A stretch of 64,000 nucleotides of DNA from Fratercula arctica (lineage: Eukaryota; Chordata; Aves; Charadriiformes; Alcidae). A model generated the notes under the pieces. The model was not told where the DNA came from and searched no databases. It was given only the letters and a program-made list of their open reading frames with translations. The stretch is from NCBI GenBank assembly GCA_947846985.1, contig CANTUZ010000025.1, forward strand, positions 6,384,100 to 6,448,099. Direction: 5' to 3'. Made by a program: the position numbers and the translations under genes. Every line of letters begins with the position of its first letter. The first letter of the stretch is position 1. Positions 1 to 10,137 of the stretch are shown here, in pieces.

Positions 1-118
1 TTGGGCATCACTCAGAATTTAAACCTAGCCGCACCTAGCCTCCCACCTCGGAGAGGAGTGTTAGAACGCAAGGGGGTTTATCTTCTGCCAAAACTGCTTT
101 GCCCCTTTCCACGCAATG
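1..118 (+). mobile_element. 3' end of an ERV-A family LTR (cut by window edge)
   Basis: Positions 1-118 match, in reverse complement, the outer part of the long LTR at 37895-38012, which is the 3' end of that LTR in its own sense. The match is near-continuous up to a CGCAA end. The piece therefore lies in + orientation, with its 3' end abutting CR1 sequence at about 119, which suggests the retrovirus or its solo LTR inserted into that CR1. The rest of the LTR lies outside the window, so a solo LTR cannot be told from a provirus. Confidence 0.7.
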
Positions 119-252
119 CACCCCCAGGCTTATCTGTAGCGAGCCTGGTTTCATCCCCTTCCCCCTTCAAATCTAGTTTAAAGTCCTTTTGATGGGCTCT
201 GCCAACTCCTGTGCCAAGATCCTTTTCCCCTTTTGAGACAGGCGTACCCCTA
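119..252 (-). mobile_element. CR1 LINE fragment (start of ORF2 region), left part
   Basis: This stretch aligns with 13105-13230, the 5' portion of the CR1 inserted in ERV-A1, in the same (minus) orientation. Shared words include the segments around TCTAGTTTAAAG and TTTTCCCCTT. It is interrupted on the left by an ERV LTR (1-118) and on the right by a solo LTR (253-885). The CR1 resumes at 886. No open reading frame remains. Confidence 0.7.
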
Positions 253-885
253 TGTAAGGGATAATAGAGGATGGTCTGAGCGAGACACGATGGAAAATTA
301 CTATCTGAACCAAACCCAGTATACGTGCCGAGAAAAAGGTCCTCTGTACTGTTGCTGCAAAAACTATGTGCGTATCCATGAGAACCTGACCTTCGAAGAA
401 GATAACAAGAAGGGAGTACAACAATGTAGTCGTGTATCAGACAGTCGCTGTTAGCAAAGCTGGATCATGAGTCTGGTGAGGCTCGCTGCATGCGCTGGCC
501 ACGCGTGCAGCGACTCTACTCAATCCAGTGCAGGATATAAGGGGGCTGTCTCGGGCCGGAGAGGGAGAGAGAGACATGAGCGCACTTTGAAGATACAGGG
601 GACACCCTGAACGTGCTGTGCCTTGCCTTCCTCTGCCGTACTGATGTGGCTCCTCGTTATCCTGCTGCTCAGCGGTGCTACTATGGTCTATGGGTTGGTA
701 AGACTCTCTGAAGTAATTTTTGGGACATTTGGGAACTGCTTTGCAAGGCTTCGCAATAAAGCTGAATTCACTGCTTTTTTTTCCCTGTAACAAGGCTTCA
801 CAATAAAGCAGAGTTAACCTTTTTTTTTCCTTTGTGTGGGCTCCGGCTTGTATGGTGGAACCTCTCCAAAAAAGAACCCGTTACA
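253..885 (+). mobile_element. Solo LTR, family B (copy 1)
   Basis: A 633-bp LTR begins TGTAAGGGATAA and ends CCCGTTACA. It has a TATA-type box (TATAAG, 536-541) and two AATAAA signals (755-760 and 802-807), each in a duplicated 'caaggcttc..aataaagc' context. The same LTR recurs on the minus strand at 47036-47780 and 52645-53294. The flanks (ACCCCT on the left, ACCCTG on the right) look like a decayed 6-bp target duplication, as in class II (beta/alpha-like) retroviruses. The LTR splits a CR1 fragment, so it is younger than that CR1. No internal retroviral sequence is attached. Confidence 0.85.
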
Positions 886-945
886 ACCCTGTCTGTCACC
901 AGCAGGCCTGGTGTCACATAAACCGACCCATGATCAAAAACTGCA
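886..945 (-). mobile_element. CR1 LINE fragment, right part
   Basis: The CR1 sequence interrupted at 252 continues here: 'tgtcaccagcaggcctggtg' and 'atgatcaaaaa' match 13240-13290 of the better preserved CR1. The 5' boundary near 945 is approximate. Confidence 0.6.
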
Positions 946-1859
946 AAGTGCTGCCGCTGTCAAAGGTCAAAATGTTGAAGCAAGTGTCTGTAAAACACGT
1001 GCATTCATGAATTAAAATAACTTTTGAAAATATCTGTCCTTACTCTGGGGAGGTCACATTGTTAGGTAAATCCTTTTGCTGTCTTTCATTCCAGCCTCTT
1101 CCTGGGATACACTTGGTCTCAGGTAGTAGAGCTCTTATGAGAGGACAAACCTTTTGGTAAAGCAACAGTTGTGAGCATACCATTGTTGGTTTTGTCATGT
1201 TTTACAGTGCCGTAACATCCATTGGTAAAACTTGGGTCTTCCGCTTTTATGTGGGAATGGACATCTAGTATCTCATTGATATCTCCCTCTCACACTCATA
1301 GTTTAATATGCCACTGGTGGCTACAACATCACTTAAGCAGGAAAATACCATGAAAATATTGAAAGTGGTCCTAGAAATAGCAAGGAGCTGGGATGTATGT
1401 TCCACCTTGGGTATCCCAATGCCATTGGCATTGTCTAGGAGCAGTTGTACCTAATATTTATAAATTCAGGAAAACTTGGAGAGTTAATGAAAATATTTGC
1501 TGAACCTAAGATAAGGCAGGTGCCCAGCAAGGTAGCAGATAGTGCTGGAGCTTGGGCTACTCTGTTGAATTAGAAGCAACAACACATGCTATCTGTTTGC
1601 ATGGTACCATTGAAGGACTGAGCCAAAATTAGTAGGATCTGGCAAACTCACAGTGGTGGCTGTTTCTTTGCAATACTACTAGCATGCATATGCTGGAATC
1701 TACAAATATTTTTGCAATTTTAGAATGTTTGCTGTGTTTCTTTCCTGGTTAGCCAGTGACACTGTCGGGTTTGAAGTGTTTGCAAAGCAGGGGGATGCAG
1801 GCATGTGTTTTGGACACGGAACCAGCTGCCTTTGGAGTCCAGCACCCTGCCATTCCCAC
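946..1859. other. Upstream intergenic DNA, no feature seen
   Basis: AT-rich unique-looking sequence between the nested transposons and the CpG island. I see no exon, RNA gene or recognisable repeat. ORFs here are short and have no family features. Confidence 0.5.
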
Positions 1860-2202
1860 GCCCGAGGCGGAGGGCTTGGAAGTTGCCACAGCCGCCTTCC
1901 GCAGTGAGCTCCGCGCCATCTTCACCCGTGGCTCTCGGGCGCAGGAGCTCACACCCGGCCCTATCCGCCTACCGCAGTGCGCACTGCTGCTTCCGCGGCA
2001 CCCGGGGCAGGCGCGGGGCGCGGCGGCGGGCGCGCGCGGCGTTGCCGTGGAGACGGCGCCGCAGGGGGCGGGAGGAGGCGGTCCGGGCGCCGCCGGCGCC
2101 CCGGAGATGCGCACGGAGGCAGTCGCGCCGCGGCGGGCCCCGAACCCTTCTCCCCGCCGCGATTCCCTATTATAGAAGCGCTTCCGGTGGCGTGGACTAC
2201 TC

Positions 2203-2282
2203 TGACATCATCCCCCGCACCCCGATGACGTCAGCGCCGGGAGCGGTGCGTGACGTTGGTGCGTAGGGGAGCGCGGTGACGT
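2203..2282 (+). promoter_or_regulatory. HOMER1: Array of four CRE-type (CREB/ATF) sites
   Basis: Seen in sequence: TGACATCA at 2203-2210, a perfect palindromic TGACGTCA at 2226-2233, and TGACGT half-sites at 2251-2256 and 2277-2282. Successive starts are 23, 25 and 26 bases apart, and the last site sits directly in front of the TATA-like box. CREB/ATF factors bind such sites. Neuronal activity control of HOMER1 is established for the family, but that these sites mediate it here is inference. Confidence 0.75.
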
Positions 2283-2284
2283 GC

Positions 2285-2292
2285 TATTTAAA
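2285..2292 (+). promoter_or_regulatory. HOMER1: TATA-like box
   Basis: TATTTAAA directly follows the last CRE half-site and lies in the CpG island. A start about 25-30 bases downstream would put the transcript start near 2310-2320. CpG-island promoters often have dispersed starts, so this is only a candidate. A second weaker candidate (TATTATAGAA) lies at 2168-2177. Confidence 0.45.
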
Positions 2293-2385
2293 GCTCCCCG
2301 GGTGGAGGATGGAGGTAGTGAGCAGGTGCCATCTCGAGCAGTAGTGAGTTGGCCGCTTGTGGCGGCGTGCGCGGTGGACTGTAGG

Positions 2386-2763
2386 CCCTTCCCTTCCCTT
2401 CCCTTCCCTTCCCTTCCCTTCCCTTCCCTTCCCTTCCCTTCCCTTCCCTTCCCTTCCCTTCCCTTCCCTTCCCTTCCCTTCCCTTCCCTTCCCTTCCCTT
2501 CCCTTCCCTTCCCTTCCCTTCCCTTCCCTTCCCTTCCCTTCCCTTCCCTCCCCTTCCTTCCCTTCCCTTCCCTTCCCTTCCCTTCCCTTCCCTTCCCTTC
2601 CCTTCCCTTCCCTTCCCTTCCCTTCCCTTCCCTTCCCTTCCCTTCCCTTCCCTTCCCTTCCCTTCCCTTCCCTTCCCTTCCCTTCCCTTCCCTTCCCTTC
2701 CCTTCCCTTCCCTTCCCTTCCCTTCCCTTCCCTTCCCTTCCCTTCCCTTCCCTTCCCTTCCCT
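2386..2763 (+). repeat. (CCCTT)n pentanucleotide microsatellite, about 75 units
   Basis: The run of CCCTT units is almost perfect over 378 bases. It is broken only near 2548-2560 by one substitution and a one-base phase shift, so it forms two long pure tracts. The minus strand reads (GGGAA)n, which fits the G-quadruplex pattern of G3 runs with 2-base loops, and the purine strand has mirror symmetry. Long GKGRE/PSLPF-type ORFs on both strands here are artefacts of the repeat. If transcription starts near 2315, the tract lies in the HOMER1 5' leader. Confidence 0.97.
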
Positions 2764-3625
2764 CCGCGAGGGGACGGGCGGAGTCGTGAGGCGGAAGATA
2801 CAAGCAGGCAGAGGCAGCGGCTCGAGGGCGTCGGAGCAGCCGGGTACCGTCTGACACGGAGCTCGCTCGCTCGCTCCGTCCCACCGGCAGGCCCTTGGCC
2901 CCGCCGCAGAGAAGAGCGGGCTCGGCGGCCCCTCCCGCTGGCAGTGACCGACCCGCCGCACCCCAGGACGATGCCCGCCCGCTCACTGCAGAAGAAGGCG
3001 TGACGGCGAGGAGTGGACCAGCCGCCGCGGGAAGGAGGAGCGGCGCTCCGCATCTCTGCAGCCGGGGGTGGGCGGATCGGGGGAGCGCGGCGCCCCGGTG
3101 CCCGTGGGGGACGCGCGGCCGCCGCTAACCGCCGCATGCCGGGAGCCCGATGCCAGCGCCGGTGCCGCGGCTCGCTCTGTCTCCTCGGGAGAATGCATTG
3201 ATGCCCGCCACGCTGCTGCTGGTGCTAGGGGGAGCGGCGGCGTGGAGCCTTGCGCGCACCGCCTGCCCCATTCCGCTCCGCCTCTGAGTCGCACGGAGCC
3301 ATCGGCGGCCGCTCACCTCCCGGCGAGAAGCGCCGCCGCCAGCCCTTCGCGGAGAAGGCGAGCATCTCCCCGTCCGCCCGCAGGAGGGGACCCGTCTGCC
3401 CCTGGAGCCGCTGCCTGCGGGCGCCTGGCGAGGCCGGCGGTCATGGGAGCCCGGCCCGCGGGGGGCGCTCCCTAGCGCGCGGGCGGCTCCGCTCGGGCCG
3501 GCAGCTGCGAGCCGGCGGCGCGGCGAGCCCAGCCCAGCGGACTGCCGCCGCCACGGGGCTGCGGAGCTGCCGTTGCGGCGAGGCGCGGCGAGGAGCGTCC
3601 CGGGGACGCGGCACCGCCGGCCGCC

Positions 3626-3630
3626 ATGGG
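3626..3630 (+). CDS. HOMER1: HOMER1 coding exon 1 (Met plus two bases of Gly)
   Basis: HOMER1 is a postsynaptic scaffold protein; its N-terminal EVH1 domain binds proline-rich motifs of group I metabotropic glutamate receptors, IP3 and ryanodine receptors and SHANK. Here only the start is seen: ATGGG in a strong Kozak context (GCCGCCATGG), followed at once by the donor GTAAGG. Joined to the acceptor at 54310, the reading frame becomes Met-Gly-Glu-Gln-Pro, the known HOMER1 N-terminus. The short first coding piece, phase 2 donor and CpG-island setting all support this. Confidence comes mainly from the matching phase with exon 2. Confidence 0.88.
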
Positions 3631-6600
3631 GTAAGGATGTCTCGGGCGGTGCCGGGGCGGGAGGGTGAAAGCAGCTGCCCGCGTGAGCTGTTGCTGTTCC
3701 AGCGGGCACTGCTAAATGTACACGGAGGCTAGTATTTTTATTGGCTGGGTGCATAAGGAGCAGGAATCCTGCTGTGATTGATGCTGTGCATCAACCTGAT
3801 GAAAGAAAAGCGGGGCGCACCGTGATCTGCAGAGGTTTGCCTCCACCGTAGCCACATCGTATCGCTGGAAGAGCCGCCTTGGCTTCCAGATCCCCACCGT
3901 GAGGACCTTCCCTATGTCTTTTAGGGATGGTCAGTTGTGAAAACGACTGCTTTAAGCTTAGTGTGACAAGGTGAAACTTAAGAGCAGCGAAGGCTCGTTC
4001 TAACTTTTCTGGAGTCTTCAGAGGATATAAAACAAGGTGTCAATTTCCCAATATAGTGAAGAAGGCTCTAGACAAATCTGCTTTACAGCAAATCCCCTAA
4101 ATGAATTGGGATATCCACGTGAGGCTTTAAGGAAATTAGAAGGAATAAAATCTTTAAAATGAACCTGATCACATCTAATTTAGTAGCTATAAAAGTGATA
4201 TAGATACCTGTGAAAACTTTCCACAGTTGTATTCTTAGTAATTTGTATAGTGAGATGAAAAAATAAGCCTTGTGCTTGCCTGATATCCTCTAAATAGAAT
4301 GGAAACTCATCCATGTTCAAAAGCAATAGAAACCCAATATGATTTGGCTAACTGCAAGGTGGAGGCAGACTTTTAATGCATTAACAAGATGCTGGTTTTC
4401 TAAGACTTTATGACAGTTCAGAGTATAAAAGTTATAACTCATGTCCTTTGTATTTTGGTCATTCAGGAATTCGAATGTGAAATTAAAATAGTAATGTGGA
4501 AGTTAAAAGTGTCTCTTTCCTCAAGCTGTTAAGGATACTTGGAATTCTCCATTTTATTAACTTCCTTGCACGTAGGGTGATAACAGCTGCATCCTTGGCT
4601 CTGTCCTAGTCACTGGGGCTCACTGTACAAGATGTAGGAAGGAATGACTTCTTAGGCTAGCTTTTATTTTCCTGTTGTCTTCCCTTTCATTTGAAAAAAA
4701 ATATAAAAAATTCCCAAACAGAATAAACCCAAGCTTGCAACTGTCTACATGTTCAAGAAAGTGATAATGTGTTTCAAAAACCTGCCAAAATGATGTTATA
4801 GTGTTTTTGTGATATAGTCTTAAAACTGTTAAGCAGACAGAATTATGTAGCTTTTTAAACTCAAATAATGGAAAACATCTCATTTATTTAAAATCAGTAT
4901 TGTGTTTGTAGATATGTCAGTTAAGTGTATCATATTACAAATACAGAGAACTGTTGAAGAGGAGTAAACTTTGTACTATCTCCAGAATTAAATTGAGCAC
5001 TTCTGAAAAAAACAACCTGACTTACCAAAAGAAAGTCCTTAATTTCTCCATTTCATAAACTCCAGTACTGCTAGTGTTTTAGCATGGTAGCTTCTTAATG
5101 AACAGTGCAAGTCTATATCTGTAGAGGGAGTGGAAATAATTCTAAATACTGAAGGACTATAAAAATTAATTGGAGAAAGGGTGTAAAGTTGGTGTCATGA
5201 CTTTTAAGTAGTATCTTGGCGTGTTAAGGTCAAGAAGACAAAACTTGCAAATATTTTGAAGACTCTTTGTATAGTACACACTGGAGTATTGCAATATAGC
5301 ATTCCTTTGCAGACAGTCTTTTAACAAGATGGTCAAAAACAGCAATGTAGGTATGTGTTACTGATAAGCTCTCTGCTCTCTAGGAGTGAATGCATCCAAG
5401 ACAGGGCCAGCACCAGCTCTGTGGATCTGCAGTTAAGTATCAGACATTTGCTGATATTTTCAGAGCAGAGGTCTTGTTTCAGTAGCTATTTTGTATTAGC
5501 ATCTAAATGCAATTGCCCATGGATTTCAGACTATGTCTAGACCAAGATGTACTGGACAGTTAACATTGCAGTTATAAAACAGTGATGCTCTACTAAGGTC
5601 TTAAAATTGAGTGCTCTAGAAGCAAGTTGAAAAATGATTGATAGATAATCCACGTACCTGGCCACATGAGGGTCAGTATACTATATTCAATATTTAATGG
5701 ATACTGCTATCCTACATAAACTTGTACAGTGAGCTTGTAGTATCTGGTTGGTGGAGAGTTTACCTATTCCAATGATCAGAACACAGGAAACTTGGGATGG
5801 GGGAGAGGAATTGGCTTACCAAACCAGCAGTGTCTTAGTCTCATTTGTTATAGTGAAGAATTCACTGTTCTGCCAGTGTAGTTCAGCCTGCTTGGCTCAT
5901 TGAACACCATCAGGCAAGCCAGGTAATTATGCACCGTGTACGTGGTGAATACCAAGCTGTGGGTGACTGGTCATTGCTCAGGCTGGAATGAATACATTTC
6001 ATCCTAGAAGCAATATGGAAACTGCACAGTCATGAATTCTGGTAAGGTTGAGAATTTGGTGTCCTGTCAAACTTAATCTCTTGGATTAATTCCTAGTTTA
6101 TTAATGAGTAGTCTCTCTGTAACTACTTTCCTTCATGGTCTTCTGTGCTTTGGACAAGTATCCAAATTCACTCTTTACCTTGTAATTCCTCATCATTCAG
6201 CAAAGCTTCTGTAAGATGTGCTTGTCTCTGTCATGTCAAGATGTCTTTTTATAAAGACTTTAGCTTCTCTTCACTTTTCTTGGACTACATTTAGTATGTT
6301 ATCTTCATAAAGATGGTTATGATATGTGTCAATTTGAGATGTCAGATTTAGAATTCTAGGGTTCTTAAGTTGGCTAGAGAATATTGTGGAAGATGAGTAT
6401 TTTAGGATGTATTTATTAGCATTGTAGTTACCTAAAATAAGTATTTTATTTAATTTTTGGCAGTTAGAGGAAAATGGCTGTTACTGGTTGATCCACTCCT
6501 AACTCTTACCCTTGTTTAAGCATGGGGAGTTAGTCAAATGCATTTCTTGAAAGCATTTAAAACATTCTTTAAAACATGTGAAGTATGTATTGAGGACGTA

Positions 6601-8489
6601 TGCAGTCTCAAAGCCATAGAGATTGGAATAGCTTGAAATGCTATAACAGGCCATCACTTCTAATCGGGGGAGACAATGACACCTAACTGGCTTTAGAGCG
6701 TTTTTGCTTGCTAATTAGTAAAAGTAACAAGTAGAATTCAGATATCACTTTTATGGGAATTTTGTTGGAAAACATTTATTCTTTATGATTGTCTCTTAAG
6801 ACTGTAATTTGATTTAAAGCTATTAGCTCATCACTCTTTAAATCACAACTTTCCAAATCTATGTCTACGTGTTAGTGTACTACAAAGTGAAGAGCATTAT
6901 CTCATGATGTAACACTAATTTGCTAGTAGTTTCTCATTAGTATAGGTGTCTGGGACATGATTTTAGCTGAGCCTATGGTTTTCCAATGTATTCCAGATCA
7001 GTGACCATCTAAACAGTGCAAACACTTCATACAGATTAGAAACTTAGCTCTTCCACTCTTTTAGATATCTTTAATTCTGAAGCTGTTTAGGCCTAAAGTA
7101 ATTTCCAAGAAATGATGGTTCTTCTAGTCCAGTAGTTATAGTTTAAGAGGCATCTGGCAAGGGAGTGAGTGTGGTGTAGAGATATCCAATGAGGTTGAGA
7201 CCAGACCTGGAACTCGCATGAGTATATGTGTATATATATACACACACAGAAATTCAGTGTGCTTGTGTTTTAACAATGTGCTCTTTGTACCTGAGACAAC
7301 CCTGCACGCTCTCAAGAGAGAAAATCTCAGGCTTCCCCATATGTGTGGTTATAGTCTTAGTAACAGGAAACTGTAACAATGAACAAAGGGACAAAGTATT
7401 CTGTATTACTTAAAGTAAAAATTGGAGTACTCGGTCTATCTTTTTTTTTTTTCTTAAGATACCATGTTAAGTTGAAATGTGTATTTAAAGGCCCTACTTA
7501 TGCAAAAGACCTCTGTAAAAAAAAAAAGAACATGCTTTCTAGTTCCGGGTTTTGTGCTGCTCTCCCTGTAAGGCTTTTTCAGATGTGTTCTGTCTTAAAT
7601 GTAAGGTGCAATGGGTGTGGAAGCATTGCGCTATGAAAAAAATCTGCTTTTAGATCTAATTCTGATAATAGATTTCTTTTCCCCATTCTCTTGTGAGTAT
7701 CTTAGTTTTTATTTTTTTCAAGGCTGGGCCATTTGGGATCCACCAAAATTAGTATTGTGCTCAGAACAGGGAGGTTAGAGGGGAGAGGAGGCTAGAGGGA
7801 GCTGTGGTTTTATTTCACTTGGGCCTCGCACATGCAGTGTTGAGCTCTGTTGCATCTACACAGAGGTAGTAGCATTAATGTCATCTACTCCATTTTCTGG
7901 TGGTGAGTAGTGGTGAATGCCAGTCTAGGGAGACACTGTTTAAATATGCAATAGATCATGCTGGATTGTCAGGTACAAGCATATATTGACATTTCCAGTA
8001 TCTTGTCATGATTTTTTTTCTAGCTAGAGATAGCGAGCTAGCTAACTTAAGCAGTCAGTATCACTGGTTTTGACTAACGGCTTTTACCTGAATAAAGAGA
8101 GAAGAACTTGAAATACATAGTTTCTCTCAGGTTTTCCTTCTTCCTCCATATACTTGCAAATGATTCACAAGCACTGTTTTGTCCATCTTTGTGGTTGCAT
8201 TCTTTGTCAACATCTCGATCATTAAGTTTTCACTGAGCTTGCCACCAAAAAGTGGGGATAACAGAAGATGGGGGCTACTTTCTCCTGTTGTCTGTACTGC
8301 AGCACAAACATTTGACTATGCAGTGAGCCATATCAGTACTGTAACCTAGCTGACTGCACGGCTGTACAAATACAGGCTTGGCACAAGGGAAGTGTCATTA
8401 CAGGTGGGATAGATCTACCTTTTGCTACAGCAGTGTCTGTTTATCTTGGCAGGAAGCGTTAAAAAAATAAAATAAAATCCAGTCTCATC
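3631..8489 (+). other. HOMER1: HOMER1 intron 1, first segment, no gene
   Basis: AT-rich intronic sequence. I see only small simple repeats (TA/CA run at about 7226-7248, poly-T at 7440-7452, A-run at 7518-7528) and no transposon that I recognise. ORFs are short and featureless. Conserved intronic elements cannot be judged from one sequence. Confidence 0.6.
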
Positions 8490-8785
8490 TGTTGTGGTTT
8501 AACCTCATCTGGCAGCTAGGACCATGCAGTTTTCCCCCTTCCCCCCAGAAGGGCAAAGAGAAGAGGGAGAAAAGGAGGGGAAAGCTCCTCAACTTGTGGG
8601 TTGAGATAAAGACAGTTTAATAGAAACAATAACAGAAAAGGAAAATAATAATAACAACAATAATAACAACACAAGTCACTCTCACCTCCTGGTGAATTGG
8701 CACCTTTGCAATCTCACAGATTCCCCCCTTCCCCCCGCCAACCCCCATTTATATACTGAGCATGAAGTCATGAACAATTGTCACA
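8490..8785 (-). mobile_element. ERVL-type LTR, about 296 bp
   Basis: On the minus strand it runs from TGTGACAATTG to AAACCACAACA, with a clear TATATAAATGGG box (about 8748-8759 on +) and a 'tctcaaccca' R-region word shared with the LTR at 28860-29159. The terminal AAACCAC motif is also shared. Its right end directly meets a truncated integrase remnant of ERV-A1, while its left flank is ordinary intron. I find no convincing target duplication, so a deletion or recombination has probably removed the rest of ERV-A1. Confidence 0.7.
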
Positions 8786-9248
8786 CAATTTCCTCTGGAA
8801 GGGGAAGTGTACTGAACCATCCTTTAAGGCCTTTTACTGTGATTTCCCCAGTGGCCAATGTATAGTCAGTGGCCACGGTGAGACCAGATATAACTTCTAC
8901 TCCCACCAGGACATATCTTTTCCCACCTGATGGTCGCAATATACTGATATAATTGATCTGCCAGGATTGCCACAATGTTTTCTTATACTGAATGTGTAGG
9001 AGAGGTGCTTTACTCGGACGGTCTTTGTTAAGTCATAAATGACATTGTGAACAGGCAGTCACTACTTGTTTGCATAGCTTAACTGATACATGCCTTCCTG
9101 ATATAAATCAGCTCGTCCAGTGTGGCCATGCTTAACATGTAACCATTTGAGTAAGCGTTCCCATTCTTGGTCATCATTCACGACATTAATTTGTTGCAGC
9201 TGTGTGAGGCTATCTACCTGCTGGTTGAACTGGGCTTGAACGATCACG
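8786..9248 (-). pseudogene. ERV-A1 integrase, N-terminal part only
   Basis: Integrase inserts proviral DNA into host DNA. The zinc-binding HHCC region is recognisable: HVKHGHTG near 9130, then an ACSQCH segment just downstream in a shifted frame (about 9035). The core begins at 8975-8781 with WQINYI, where the first catalytic Asp of the family has become Asn. A frameshift near 9235 separates it from RNase H. The sequence ends after the LPLPE segment, before the second and third catalytic residues, where the LTR at 8490-8785 begins. Confidence 0.75.
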
Positions 9249-9848
9249 TCCTTTTATCCAACCAATGTGTAGCACCCTTTGTTCTCCAATATCTGACAGT
9301 TGCTTCCAACTATCGGTTTGCCAAACTGGGACTCTGTTCACCTGCCAATCATTGGCTGCCCAGTGGCCTATCCATTCGGTGGCTCCCTTAAAAACAGCAT
9401 ATGAGTCTGTATAAATATAGCTAGCACCATGTTGTGCGGCTAACAGGACTGCTTTAAGTTCCCCTACCTGTGCACTACCTTCACCTGTCTTGGTCACTCT
9501 TTCTCCCGTTGCCACTTCCAGTGCTGCAGCCTTGTATGTCCACTCATTCTCCCTATGAGACAATGCATCAGTAAACCAGACCCCAGTGAGATCACTGTCT
9601 TCCTTCAGAGGAGGCGCTTCCTGAATGGGAGATGGTTTGCTCGGTGCAGGTTGGAACAACAGGGTACCATCTATGTCCTTTTGCAGTTTAGACATTTTAA
9701 CATTACCCTCGGTAACTGGCATAATTTCATTAATGCCTTCTAGATATGCATACCACTTACAAACCGTGGGGTTTTCGGCAATGCCAGCTGGTGGCGCTGT
9801 GCCTTTACAGACTACATCCAGGAGACGGAAAGATCTCCGAATGACCAC
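9210..9848 (-). pseudogene. ERV-A1 RNase H domain of pol
   Basis: RNase H removes the RNA strand during reverse transcription. An open stretch of 212 codons shows the family's acidic residues: WFTDA, GELKAV and YTDSYAV. It aligns closely with 42694-43494 of ERV-A2. The 3' continuation into integrase is in another frame. Upstream it is separated by a stop from the connection segment at 9867-10139. Confidence 0.8.
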
Positions 9849-10137
9849 GCTCTGTTCTCTCCTTATTCATTCTGCCTGTTGCACCGCTCTCACTAGGAAC
9901 AGTAAACCCTTTTCCAAATCTGAATATCTCATTTCAGTATCATTGAAAGAGTGGGAACCAAATTCCAGCGGTCTCTCCGGCCAGTCTGGCCCCTTTTGCC
10001 ATAGGTTGCAATGAGAACCATGCTCGCTAAATCCCCATTCTATGTGGATAGGGTCAGTTGGGTGTATAGGACCAAGCTGTTGGAATAGCCTTAATTCCTT
10101 TATCAACAATTTTAGTGCATTTGTATGCTGTTCAGTC
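9849..10137 (-). pseudogene. ERV-A1 RT connection segment, cut by CR1
   Basis: A 90-codon open stretch matches 43522-43812 of ERV-A2, the region between RT and RNase H (motifs EQHTNAL and FNDTE). It ends exactly where CR1 sequence starts at about 10138. In ERV-A2 the same reading continues without interruption, which proves the CR1 is an insertion. Confidence 0.78.

Larger units (their letters stand above)
2315..3630 (+). other. HOMER1: HOMER1 exon 1, mostly 5' untranslated leader
   Basis: Exon 1 ends at 3630 with the start codon and two further bases, then a good donor (GTAAGG). The 5' limit is inferred from the TATA-like box and is uncertain. If it is right, the leader is about 1.3 kb, strongly GC-rich, and holds the CCCTT tract and several upstream ORFs: 2971-3003 (10 codons), 3136-3201 (21 codons) and 3443-3475 (10 codons). 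All of these stop before the main ATG. A shorter leader from a start downstream of the repeat is equally compatible with the sequence. Confidence 0.5.
1860..3660 (+). promoter_or_regulatory. HOMER1: HOMER1 CpG-island promoter region
   Basis: Base composition switches abruptly to GC- and CpG-rich at about 1860 and back to AT-rich soon after 3660. The island ends just past the exon 1 splice donor (3631), the usual place for a vertebrate CpG-island promoter. Inside it are a GC box (about 2064-2073), an imperfect RFX X-box-like motif (2041-2057), an ETS-type site (GCTTCCGG, 2180-2187), a CRE cluster (2203-2282) and a TATA-like box (2285-2292). The (CCCTT)n repeat at 2386-2763 is embedded in it. 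Motif calls are by eye. The transcription start is not directly visible; about 2310-2320 is an inference from the TATA-like box. Confidence 0.8.

Noticed and set aside
233..454. 73-codon + strand ORF with several Cys inside the family B LTR
   Set aside because: The same frame is closed by an early stop in both other copies of the LTR, so it is not a conserved LTR-encoded protein.
2208..3137. Long ORFs on both strands rich in GKGRE or PSLPF
   Set aside because: They are six-frame products of the CCCTT pentanucleotide repeat and CpG-rich flanks; a 5-base repeat without stops is open in all frames.
7226..7248. TA/CA microsatellite
   Set aside because: Very short and ordinary for an intron.
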